A DNA stretch of 12,767 nucleotides from DATARH01 sp036278835 (GTDB lineage: Bacteria > Pseudomonadota > Alphaproteobacteria > ATCC43930 > CGMCC-115725): assembly GCA_036278835.1 (NCBI GenBank), contig DASUKH010000190.1, positions 1 to 12,767 of the forward strand. Direction: 5' to 3'. The position numbers were made by a program, and so were the translations under genes. This document shows positions 6,018 through 11,973 of this stretch, in pieces (within the stretch, counting starts at the first letter, position 1; each line of letters opens with the position of its first letter). The notes under the pieces are model-generated. The model saw only the letters and a program-made list of their open reading frames with translations. It searched no databases and was not told the DNA's origin.

Positions 6018-7040
6018 TTACACCTGCGCCAGCGACATCTGCCGGTTGGAGGCGAAGGCCGGCATGATCTCCTCGGCGAAAGTGCGCAAATGCGCGACCG
6101 AGGCGCCCGGTGCGGCGAACAGCACGTTCTCGACGCCGCCCGCTTCGAGCCGCTTCAGGCGCCCGATAATCTCCTCGGGGGTGCCGAGCAATGGCGCGTC
6201 ATCGAGCTCGAACGCGTCGGGGTCATCCTTGATGTGATGATAGCGCTCGGCGTCGGGGCCGCGCGCCAGATCGCCGATGTTCTTCAGCACCTCGCGCCGG
6301 GTCAGGATCGCGCGCTTCCGCTCCTCCTCGTTGTGCACGATCTGCAGGCCGCGTGTCACCCCGACCATCATCGGGTCGTAGGGCCGGCCGATCGCCGTAC
6401 ATTCCTCGCGGAACACGCGCACCCGCTCGATGATGACGCCGATCGGCGCGATCTGGTCGAGCAAAAGATTATAACCCTCGCGCGCGGCGCGGCGGATCGA
6501 TTCGGCGCTGCCGGCGCCCATCCAGAACGGTGGGTGCGGCTGCTGGATCGGCGCCGGCTCGACAACGATGTTGTCGTAATGCCACCACGTGCCGTCATAG
6601 GAAAAGCGGCCCTTGCTGGTCCACGCCTGCCGGATCACATCGATCGCCTCGTCGAAGCGCGCGGTGGCCTCTTCCTGGGGGATGCAGAATCCGGAGAATT
6701 CGTAGGGCCGGTAGCCCTTGCCGACCCCGAAATCGAGGCGCCCGTTCGACAGCAGATCGAGGGTCGCCGCCTCCTCGGCGACCAGCACCGGGTTGTGCCA
6801 CGGCAGGACGACGACGGCGGTGCCGAGGCGGATGCGGGAGGTGCGGGCCGCGAGATAGGAGAGCAGGTTCAGCGACGCCGAAACCTGGCCGAACCCGGTA
6901 AAGTGGTGCTCGACCAGGAACACGCTGGAAAACCCGAGTTCCTCGGCCGAGACGATGTAGTTGATGAACTCGTGATAGCCTTCGCTGTCGCCGGCGGGGC
7001 CGCCGCGCGCCCGCGCGCCGCCGAACAATCCGAATTTCAT
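6018..7040 (-). CDS. LLM-class flavin-dependent oxidoreductase (luciferase-like monooxygenase)
   Basis: A 340-residue protein of the bacterial-luciferase fold. It shows MKFGLFG at the start, AEELGFSSVFLVEHHF (32-47), the SRIRLGTAVVVLPWHNPV block (68-85), LLSNGRLDFGVGKGY (96-110) with the glycine-rich phosphate-binding turn, and PFWMGAGSAES further on, all hallmarks of the family. Such enzymes are TIM barrels using reduced flavin and oxygen, or coenzyme F420 in some members; here FMN is the likely cofactor. The frame continues 11 codons upstream, but ATG 7040 starts the conserved strand and has a GGGAGAGGG site before it. It is last in the probable operon amidohydrolase-VOC-LLM, 117 bases after the VOC gene. 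It may oxygenate the compound that the other two enzymes process; substrate unknown. Confidence 0.93.
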   Translation of the reverse strand: MKFGLFGGARARGGPAGDSEGYHEFINYIVSAEELGFSSVFLVEHHFTGFGQVSASLNLLSYLAARTSRIRLGTAVVVLPWHNPVLVAEEAATLDLLSNGRLDFGVGKGYRPYEFSGFCIPQEEATARFDEAIDVIRQAWTSKGRFSYDGTWWHYDNIVVEPAPIQQPHPPFWMGAGSAESIRRAAREGYNLLLDQIAPIGVIIERVRVFREECTAIGRPYDPMMVGVTRGLQIVHNEEERKRAILTRREVLKNIGDLARGPDAERYHHIKDDPDAFELDDAPLLGTPEEIIGRLKRLEAGGVENVLFAAPGASVAHLRTFAEEIMPAFASNRQMSLAQV

Positions 7041-7042
7041 GG

Positions 7043-7060
7043 GCCCTCTCCCTCGGGGGG
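7043..7060. repeat. CCCTCTCCC-type repeat half before the LLM gene
   Basis: CCCTCTCCCTCGGGGGG lies directly before the LLM start codon and shares CCCTCTCCC with the fuller repeat at 7118-7141. On the minus strand its G-rich side supplies the ribosome-binding site of the LLM gene. Confidence 0.4.
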
Positions 7061-7117
7061 TGAAAAGGCCCAACCTATCCCGGCGAAGGCTCTCCGGTCG
7101 AGCCGCACTTCACGCCG

Positions 7118-7141
7118 CCCTCTCCCCTGAGAGGGAGAGGG
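7118..7141. repeat. Intergenic inverted repeat of CCCTCTCCC type
   Basis: CCCTCTCCC (7118-7126) is followed after six bases (CTGAGA) by its exact inverted partner GGGAGAGGG (7133-7141). It can form a 9-pair hairpin between the VOC and LLM genes. Repeats of this kind are common between genes in GC-rich alphaproteobacteria and may stabilise or end transcripts. Confidence 0.6.
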
Positions 7142-7157
7142 GGCGCTGCCGGGCGCC

Positions 7158-7565
7158 TCAGCCGGCGTAGCCGGCCGGGGCGGCTTCGTCCTTGTCAAAA
7201 TCGAACTCGACCTTGCCGCCATGCGGGTCGTCGAAAAACATCTGCCACAGCCCGCCGCGCGTTTCGCCGGCCGGAAGCCGGCGCAGATCATACTGCACCC
7301 CGGCCCTGGCGAGCTTGGCGGCAGTGCCCGGCAGATCGGTCGCGGTGAACGCCATGTGATCGATGACGCCGGCGCGCACTTCATTCAGCTTGTTGCGATG
7401 AATGACATGCAGGATCGGCTGGTCGCCGACATAGAGCCAATAGCCGGGAAATTGGAAATTCGGCCGCGGCCCCTCTTCGAACCCGAGCAGGTCGCAGTAG
7501 AATTTGCGCGTCTCGTCGAGATTGTCGCTTAGCACCGTGAAATGGTTCATGCCCTGAATGCTCAT
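7158..7565 (-). CDS. VOC-family protein (glyoxalase/dioxygenase fold)
   Basis: A 135-residue protein, one two-module vicinal-oxygen-chelate domain. Likely metal-site positions are H8 in MNHFTVL, H53 in ILHVIH, H70 in VIDHMAF and E120 in GKVEFDFD. DNLDETRKFYCDLLGFEEG (15-32) is the classic first helix, and FFDDPHGGKVEF (110-121) the terminal strand. The start at 7565 has GGGAG 6 bases upstream. A longer frame to 7790 runs into the amidohydrolase gene in another frame and is rejected. The gene begins 29 bases after the amidohydrolase stop, so the two are co-transcribed. Members include glyoxalases, extradiol dioxygenases and epimerases; single-domain size fits a lyase or isomerase-like member. 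No exact reaction can be named. Confidence 0.92.
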   Translation of the reverse strand: MSIQGMNHFTVLSDNLDETRKFYCDLLGFEEGPRPNFQFPGYWLYVGDQPILHVIHRNKLNEVRAGVIDHMAFTATDLPGTAAKLARAGVQYDLRRLPAGETRGGLWQMFFDDPHGGKVEFDFDKDEAAPAGYAG

Positions 7566-7573
7566 CCGCCTCT

Positions 7574-7585
7574 CCCTTGCAAGGG
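7574..7585. promoter_or_regulatory. Palindrome overlapping the VOC ribosome-binding site
   Basis: CCCTTGCAAGGG is a perfect 12-base palindrome. On the minus strand its second half runs into the AAGGGAG ribosome-binding site of the VOC gene. A hairpin would have a very small loop, so dimeric protein binding is as likely as RNA folding. Confidence 0.3.
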
Positions 7586-7594
7586 TGCATCGTT

Positions 7595-8605
7595 CTATCG
7601 TAGCACTGCGCCGTCCGACCCGCAGCCGCATTCGATGTGGAAAACGCGGGCGGCATTGCCGCCGAGGATCGCCTCGCGCTCGGCGTCGGTGAGCCGGGTG
7701 CGCTCGACGATGCCGCACGGGTCGGGGTCGCCGATCCCGAACGGGTGGTCGGAGCCGAGCATCACCCGGTCGGCGCCGGCGACATCGCAAAGAAAGCGCA
7801 ACGCCAGCGGCTCGAACAACACGGTATCGAAATAGAGCCGGCGGAAGCCCGGAGCGGGGTCGGCGAACTCGGGGTGGATCGCATGGTTGCGCCGCAGCCG
7901 GCCCAGCGCGTAGGGCAGGGCGCCGCCGCCATGCGACAGCACCAGGGTCATCCCGGCGAAGCGGGTCAGGTGCCCGGAAAACAGGAGGCGGGCGACGGCC
8001 AGGGTCGAATCCGACAGGCGCCCGACCGCGTTGACCAAGTCGTAGCCAGCCAGCCGCTCGTCACCGCAAATGTAATGGGGATGGACGAAAATCGTCGTGC
8101 CGCGGGCCGACGCGACTTCCCAGAACGGGTCGAGGTCGGGGTCGTCGAGATTGCCGCCGGTGCCCTTCGGCTGGGTCGCGATCATCGCGCCCTTGAAGCC
8201 GGCGTCGAGCGCTTCCTCGAGCACCCGCGCCGCCAGCGCGCCGTTCTGCAGCGGCACCGTCGCGAGCGCGCTCAGCGCCGGCAGGACGGCTTCGTCCTGC
8301 CGCATGTGTGCGTTGTAGAAGCGCGCCCAGTCGGCCGCTTCCTCGCCGGATAGCTCGTAGCCGTAGATGTCGGTCCAGCCGCCAACCAGCTGATGATCGA
8401 CCCGCGCGGTCCTCAGCCACTCGCGGCGCGCCGCGAGGTCGGACAAACGAGGCTGGATCGGCCTCCCCGGCGGGCCGCCGGCAAAGGCGAGCCGCGGCGG
8501 GCCGCCATCCTCGTGCAACCGCACCGAGGGGAATTGCCGCGCCTCGCGGCGCAGCGCATCGAGCATCGCGGCGGGGACGACATGGGCATGCGTGTCGATG
8601 ATCAT
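7595..8605 (-). CDS. Amidohydrolase family protein, ACMSD/decarboxylase-like
   Basis: A 336-residue metal-dependent TIM-barrel hydrolase of the amidohydrolase-2 type. Metal ligands are H6 and H8 in DTHAHV, H175 in FVHPH, H225 in LSHGGG, and D286 in LGSDHPFG. FVHPH and SDHPFG are the pattern of 2-amino-3-carboxymuconate-6-semialdehyde decarboxylase (ACMSD) and gamma-resorcylate decarboxylase, where the zinc activates water for non-oxidative decarboxylation. The length fits these enzymes. The start at 8605 begins MIIDTHAHVV and has GGGGAGGG 5 bases upstream. It is first in the set with the VOC and LLM genes and lies 67 bases after the STAS-GPP34 stop. Hydrolysis of a lactone or amide ring is the alternative role. 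The cysteine-containing tail (CGCGSD) is not a known motif. Confidence 0.92.
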   Translation of the reverse strand: MIIDTHAHVVPAAMLDALRREARQFPSVRLHEDGGPPRLAFAGGPPGRPIQPRLSDLAARREWLRTARVDHQLVGGWTDIYGYELSGEEAADWARFYNAHMRQDEAVLPALSALATVPLQNGALAARVLEEALDAGFKGAMIATQPKGTGGNLDDPDLDPFWEVASARGTTIFVHPHYICGDERLAGYDLVNAVGRLSDSTLAVARLLFSGHLTRFAGMTLVLSHGGGALPYALGRLRRNHAIHPEFADPAPGFRRLYFDTVLFEPLALRFLCDVAGADRVMLGSDHPFGIGDPDPCGIVERTRLTDAEREAILGGNAARVFHIECGCGSDGAVLR

Positions 8606-8633
8606 GACACCCTCCCCGCGCGGCGCTCATCCC

Positions 8634-8658
8634 GGACCGCCGGCGTCCCCGCCGGTCC
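8634..8658 (-). terminator. Hairpin between STAS-GPP34 and amidohydrolase genes
   Basis: CCGGCG (8640-8645) pairs with CGCCGG (8650-8655) around TCCC, with an outer GGA/TCC. It lies just after the STAS-GPP34 stop on the minus strand and could separate it from the amidohydrolase unit. No T-run follows, so termination is uncertain. Confidence 0.4.
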
Positions 8659-8672
8659 AGTCCGAAATCGGT

Positions 8673-9668
8673 TCAGTGGACGATGACGGCGTTTCTCAGG
8701 ATGAAGCGGATCTCGGCGATCGCATTCGCCATCTGCTGCCCGATCAGATCGAGCCGGCTCAGCTGCTGGATGCGCTCGGCCGCCTGTTCGGCCTCCTGCG
8801 GGTTCAGCACCTGTCCCATCAAATTGCACGAATCGACCAGCGACAGCAGCACCACATCGCGCGGGTCTGGGATCTCGTCGGTCAGCAGGAGCTGGCGGAG
8901 CCGGGTCTTGACCTCGCGCTGCTCGTGATCGTTGATGACGGGATAGCGAGTGGTGCGGAATATCCACAGGAAACGCCCGCTCTCCTCGCGCAGGATCTTT
9001 TTGGCGACGAGCCGCCGCAGCGCTTCTTCGCGGTATTCCGCGGCGCCGGCGCTGACTTTCTCGATCGCGGTCGGGGTGTCGAGATCGCCACCGGCCTCGC
9101 TCAGACGGCGCAGCGCATCGTCAAGGATCGAATCGCCGGTCGGGGTCGCATCGACCACCATAAATTTTTTCGGATCGGTGTCGACGCGGTTGCGCAGCGC
9201 CAATTCCATCAGGGCGGCGGCGGCGAGCGCGATGTCGTGCACCGATTGCGGGTCGCCCGCCGCCTCGTCAAGCGACAGCAGCACGATTTCCTCGGGGAAC
9301 CCGAGCGGCGCTGCGGCGGCGGCCTCGCCGGGCTGGCCGAGCGCGGCCAGCGCCGCGGCGCGGTCGGGCGCGAGCGTGAATATCTTGTCGAACCCGCTGA
9401 TCGCGAAGACCTCCCGCACATTCGGGACCAGCCCGAACAGCACCAGCCGTCCTTCCGATTTCTGCACCTTTCTGCCGACCACCAACAGCACGCGCAGCCC
9501 GGCGCTGCTGACGTACTCGAGACCGGACAAATCGACCGCAAGGCGCGGCACGTCGCCGGCGAGCAGGGTGGAGAAGCTTTCCTCGGCGGCGGCTGCGCTG
9601 CCGCTGTCGAGGCGGCCGGCGAGCTTGGCGATCACCACGTCTCCCGAGCGTTCCTGGGAAAATTCCAT
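8673..9668 (-). CDS. STAS domain (anti-anti-sigma) fused to a GPP34/GOLPH3-like domain
   Basis: A 331-residue protein with two domains. Residues 1-108 are a STAS domain of RsbV/SpoIIAA type: GDVVIAKLAGRLDSG at the start, then DLSGLEYVSSAGLRVLL (46-62), where S55 aligns with the phosphorylated serine, then GRLVLFGL and REVFAISGFDKIF. A linker rich in alanine follows (110-122). Residues 124-331 resemble GPP34/GOLPH3: EEIVLLSLDE (126-135), AALMELALRNRV (151-162), EALRRLVAKKILREE (215-229), and the second helical repeat DVVLLSLVDSCNLM (271-284). GPP34 domains bind phosphatidylinositol-4-phosphate in eukaryotic Golgi; the bacterial role is unknown. ATG 9668 follows GAGGGGG; longer frames lack similarity. 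It is divergent from an RsbW-like kinase gene, its probable partner. The STAS call is firm, the GPP34 call is by remembered pattern. Confidence 0.88.
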   Translation of the reverse strand: MEFSQERSGDVVIAKLAGRLDSGSAAAAEESFSTLLAGDVPRLAVDLSGLEYVSSAGLRVLLVVGRKVQKSEGRLVLFGLVPNVREVFAISGFDKIFTLAPDRAAALAALGQPGEAAAAAPLGFPEEIVLLSLDEAAGDPQSVHDIALAAAALMELALRNRVDTDPKKFMVVDATPTGDSILDDALRRLSEAGGDLDTPTAIEKVSAGAAEYREEALRRLVAKKILREESGRFLWIFRTTRYPVINDHEQREVKTRLRQLLLTDEIPDPRDVVLLSLVDSCNLMGQVLNPQEAEQAAERIQQLSRLDLIGQQMANAIAEIRFILRNAVIVH

Positions 9669-9821
9669 GACCCCCTCGCTTCGCAATGCCGACCCACCGA
9701 TTCGGTAGCATGCGGCCGGTCGCCGGGCAATAGTGGCGGTCTCGCGCCCGTCGCCCCTGCGCCCGCCACGGCGTCGCGATCGTGCTTGGCTTTCCCCCGG
9801 TTCCCGCGGTAGGAGCCGGGC
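9669..9821. promoter_or_regulatory. Shared divergent promoter region of the partner-switching pair
   Basis: These 153 bases separate the start codons of the minus-strand STAS-GPP34 gene and the plus-strand RsbW-like gene, so both promoters must lie here or overlap the genes. I do not see a convincing sigma-70 pair. The AGGAG at 9811-9815 is the ribosome-binding site of the kinase gene. Confidence 0.5.
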
Positions 9822-10238
9822 ATGGCCGCTTACGAGCTCGACCTCGACCAGCATTCTTCGGCGATCGCGCGCCTGACCGACTGGGTCGGCGCATGCGGCG
9901 CCGCGGAGGGGCTCGCGGACGAGCTGACGTTCAAGCTGACCCTTGCCCTCGAAGAGGGGGTGACGAACGTGCTCGGCTACGCTTTCGACGGCATGCCGCC
10001 GCCGCATCGGGTCAGCGTCCGCCTCGACATCACCGACCACGCGGTCGCCGCCGAGATCGTCGATAACGGGCGGCCGTTCGATCCGACCGTCGCCGAAGCC
10101 CCCGATCTCTCGCTGTCGCTCGAAGAGCGCGACCCGGGCGGCCTTGGCATTCACCTGATCCGCAGCCTGATGGACCTGGTGCAGTACCGCCGGATCGGCG
10201 GTACCAACATTCTCCGGCTGGAGAAGGCCCGCGGCTAG
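9822..10238 (+). CDS. RsbW-like anti-sigma factor / serine kinase (HATPase)
   Basis: A 138-residue GHKL ATPase of the RsbW/SpoIIAB size class. The N-box is LALEEGVTNVLGYAF (41-55), with E45 as probable catalytic base and N49 for magnesium. The G1 box is DNGRPFDP (81-88), and the G2 region DPGGLGIHLIRSLMD (104-118) shapes the ATP lid. It has no histidine-phosphotransfer domain or membrane segment, so it is a soluble serine kinase rather than a sensor kinase. Such proteins bind a sigma factor or another target and phosphorylate the serine of a STAS antagonist; the divergent STAS-GPP34 gene offers S55. AGGAG is 6 bases before the ATG. No sigma factor and no PP2C phosphatase gene is in the window, so the output is unknown. 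Confidence 0.92.
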   Translation: MAAYELDLDQHSSAIARLTDWVGACGAAEGLADELTFKLTLALEEGVTNVLGYAFDGMPPPHRVSVRLDITDHAVAAEIVDNGRPFDPTVAEAPDLSLSLEERDPGGLGIHLIRSLMDLVQYRRIGGTNILRLEKARG

Positions 10239-10259
10239 GGGCGGGTGCGGTCCTGCCCC
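10238..10259 (+). terminator. Hairpin after the RsbW-like gene
   Basis: GGGGCGGG (10238-10245) pairs with CCTGCCCC (10252-10259), one G-T, around TGCGGT. It begins at the last base of the stop codon. There is no T-run, so it may protect the 3' end or act with Rho. Confidence 0.4.
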
Positions 10260-10331
10260 GCTTCCGAGCAAACTATGGTCGATGTCATTCAGCCCGCGGC
10301 GCGGATTGTGGCGGTGCGTGCCGGGTTCTCG

Positions 10332-10360
10332 TTGCCTGTCAACTCCGGCAGTGAGTTAAT
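10332..10360 (+). promoter_or_regulatory. Weak candidate promoter of mmsB
   Basis: TTGCCT (10332-10337), a 17-base spacer and GTTAAT (10355-10360) give a plausible sigma-70 arrangement 34 bases before the mmsB start codon. The -10 match is only 4 of 6. Confidence 0.3.
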
Positions 10361-10393
10361 CGTCCCCTGAAGCGCGGCTGAAAGGAGTTGGCT

Positions 10394-11287
10394 ATGGCGA
10401 CGATCGGGTTCATCGGCCTCGGCAATATGGGCGCGCCGATGGCGGCCAACCTGCTGAAGGCGCAGCACCGTATCTCCGGCTACGACGTCGCGGCCGCCGC
10501 CTGCGCTGCGCTCGCCGAGCGGGGCGGGCACAGCGCCGGGGGGATCGCCGAGGCTGCGGCGGCGGGCGACATAGTCGTTACGATGCTGCCGGCCGGGCCG
10601 CAGGTGCGCGAGGTCTATTTCGGCCCGGACGGGGTGCTCGCGCATGCCCGCCCGGGGGCGCTCTTGATCGACTGCTCGACGATCGATGTCGAAACCGCAC
10701 GGGCGGTTGCCGCCGCCGCCGCCGAGAAGGGGCTTGCGATGGTCGACGCGCCGGTCTCGGGCGGCGTCATCGGCGCGGAAGCCGGCACCCTGACCTTCAT
10801 GATCGGCGGTGAAGAGACGGCCTTCGCCCGCGGCCGGCCGATCCTCGAGGCGATGGGCCGCACGATTATCCATGCCGGGCCGTCGGGCGCCGGACAGACC
10901 GCCAAAATTTGCAACAACATGATGCTCGCCGCCTCGATGATCGCGGTGTGCGAGGGGTTTGCGCTTGCCGAGAAGCTCGGCCTGCCGGCCCAGACGCTGT
11001 TCGACATCTGCAGCAAATCCACGAGCCAATGCTGGGCGATGACCGGCTATTGCCCGGTGCCGGGGCCGGTTCCGGCGGCCCCGTCGAACCGCGGCTACGC
11101 GGCCGGCTTTACCGCCGCCAACATGCTGAAGGATTTGCGGTTGGCGCAGCAGGCGGCTGGCGCTACCGCTGCCGCTACCCCGCTCGCCGCCGCCGCCGCC
11201 AACCTTTACCAACTCTATGTCGACAGCGGCGGCGGCCCGCTCGATTTTTCGGGGATCATGCAGTTCCTGCGCCGCCCCGAAAAATAG
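10394..11287 (+). CDS. mmsB: 3-hydroxyisobutyrate dehydrogenase
   Basis: A 297-residue beta-hydroxyacid dehydrogenase. The Rossmann motif is IGFIGLGNMGAPMAANL (4-20). Then come DCSTID (93-98), the substrate loop DAPVSGG (118-124), and GAGQTAKICNN (166-175? region) with catalytic K171 and N175. GYCPVPGPVP (219-228) and AANMLKDLRLA (241-251) are specific to 3-hydroxyisobutyrate dehydrogenase and set it apart from tartronate-semialdehyde or succinic-semialdehyde reductases. It oxidises 3-hydroxyisobutyrate to methylmalonate semialdehyde with NAD in valine breakdown. AAAGGAG (10381-10387) is 6 bases before ATG 10394; the TTG two codons earlier would be too close to it. A MarR regulator and a crotonase follow on the same strand, fitting a branched-chain or acyl-CoA catabolic neighbourhood, though the classic mmsA partner is not in the window. 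Confidence 0.93.
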   Translation: MATIGFIGLGNMGAPMAANLLKAQHRISGYDVAAAACAALAERGGHSAGGIAEAAAAGDIVVTMLPAGPQVREVYFGPDGVLAHARPGALLIDCSTIDVETARAVAAAAAEKGLAMVDAPVSGGVIGAEAGTLTFMIGGEETAFARGRPILEAMGRTIIHAGPSGAGQTAKICNNMMLAASMIAVCEGFALAEKLGLPAQTLFDICSKSTSQCWAMTGYCPVPGPVPAAPSNRGYAAGFTAANMLKDLRLAQQAAGATAAATPLAAAAANLYQLYVDSGGGPLDFSGIMQFLRRPEK

Positions 11288-11314
11288 GGCGGGTTGCGCC
11301 GCGTTCTACCCGCC
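11288..11314 (+). terminator. Hairpin after mmsB
   Basis: GGCGGGT (11288-11294) pairs perfectly with ACCCGCC (11308-11314) around a 13-base loop, starting right after the mmsB stop. No T-run follows. Confidence 0.45.
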
Positions 11315-11342
11315 TTGCGCGGCTGTCGCCCATAAACCGAAT

Positions 11343-11363
11343 CTTAACCCCTCGGAACTTAAC
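11343..11363. promoter_or_regulatory. CTTAAC direct repeat before the MarR-family gene
   Basis: CTTAAC occurs at 11343-11348 and again at 11358-11363, exactly 15 bases apart, in an otherwise GC-rich leader 32 bases before the regulator's start. It may be part of a promoter or regulator site; MarR proteins often control their own promoter, but those sites are usually inverted, not direct, repeats. Confidence 0.3.
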
Positions 11364-11394
11364 ATCCTCCAGAGCAGCCGCGTGTGGGGATGTG

Positions 11395-11874
11395 ATGGGA
11401 AACAGCCGGTATCTTGAGGTGATCGCGTTGGTCGGGCGCCTGCACCGCCAGTTTCTCGATGTCATCAAGCTTGAGATCGAGAAGCTCGGCATCCGCGACA
11501 TCAACAATGTGCAGGCGTTGCTGCTGTTCAATATTGGCGATGACGAGTTGAGCGTCGGAGAATTGACGTTGCGCGGCTGTTATCTCGGGTCGAGCGTGTC
11601 ATACAACGTCAAAAAGCTCGTCGAGCACGGTTATATCGGGTACCGGCGCTCGCTGCATGACCGGCGCTCGATCCACATCCGGCTGACGGGTAAGGGCCAG
11701 GAGCTTCGCGACAGGCTGGCCCTGATGCACCAGCGGCACGCCGCGATGCTGCCCGGCTACGGCACGATCGGCGAGGAAGACCTGCACAAGGCGGCCACGA
11801 CCCTCGGCCGGCTTGAGCGGTTCTGGGGGCGCGTCGGCGATCTGGACCTGCGTCCCGGCCAATTCGCCGCCTGA
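11395..11874 (+). CDS. MarR-family winged-helix transcriptional regulator
   Basis: A 159-residue DNA-binding protein. The first helix (5-32: RYLEVIALVGRLHRQFLDV) and the last (130-148) form the dimer interface. The winged helix lies at about 36-100: LSVGELTLRGCYLGSSVS (52-69) is the helix-turn-helix, NVKKLVEHGYI follows, and the wing is HDRRSIHIRLTGKG (88-101) with the conserved D-R-R-S. INNVQALLLFNIG near the start is characteristic of an alphaproteobacterial subgroup which, from memory, includes LdtR of Liberibacter and rhizobia, a regulator of cell-wall and stress genes; that link is tentative. ATG 11395 has GGGGA 5 bases upstream; an in-frame GTG directly before it is the only alternative. 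The gene sits alone between mmsB and the crotonase; it may control either or only itself. Confidence 0.92.
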   Translation: MGNSRYLEVIALVGRLHRQFLDVIKLEIEKLGIRDINNVQALLLFNIGDDELSVGELTLRGCYLGSSVSYNVKKLVEHGYIGYRRSLHDRRSIHIRLTGKGQELRDRLALMHQRHAAMLPGYGTIGEEDLHKAATTLGRLERFWGRVGDLDLRPGQFAA

Positions 11875-11973
11875 TCTTCGGCCCTCGACCGCGCCGGCCG
11901 GCGCATGGCAGGATCAACGTTGACCGTCTGCTCCCGGTTTACGGGAGGACGGCACGCAACAAGGATCCTCCCC

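Noticed and set aside
5256..7130. 624-residue plus-strand open frame
   Set aside because: It runs out of frame through the KamA-like gene and antisense through the LLM gene; composition is arginine-rich and no domain is visible.
8592..9812. 406-residue plus-strand open frame
   Set aside because: It is antisense to the STAS-GPP34 gene.
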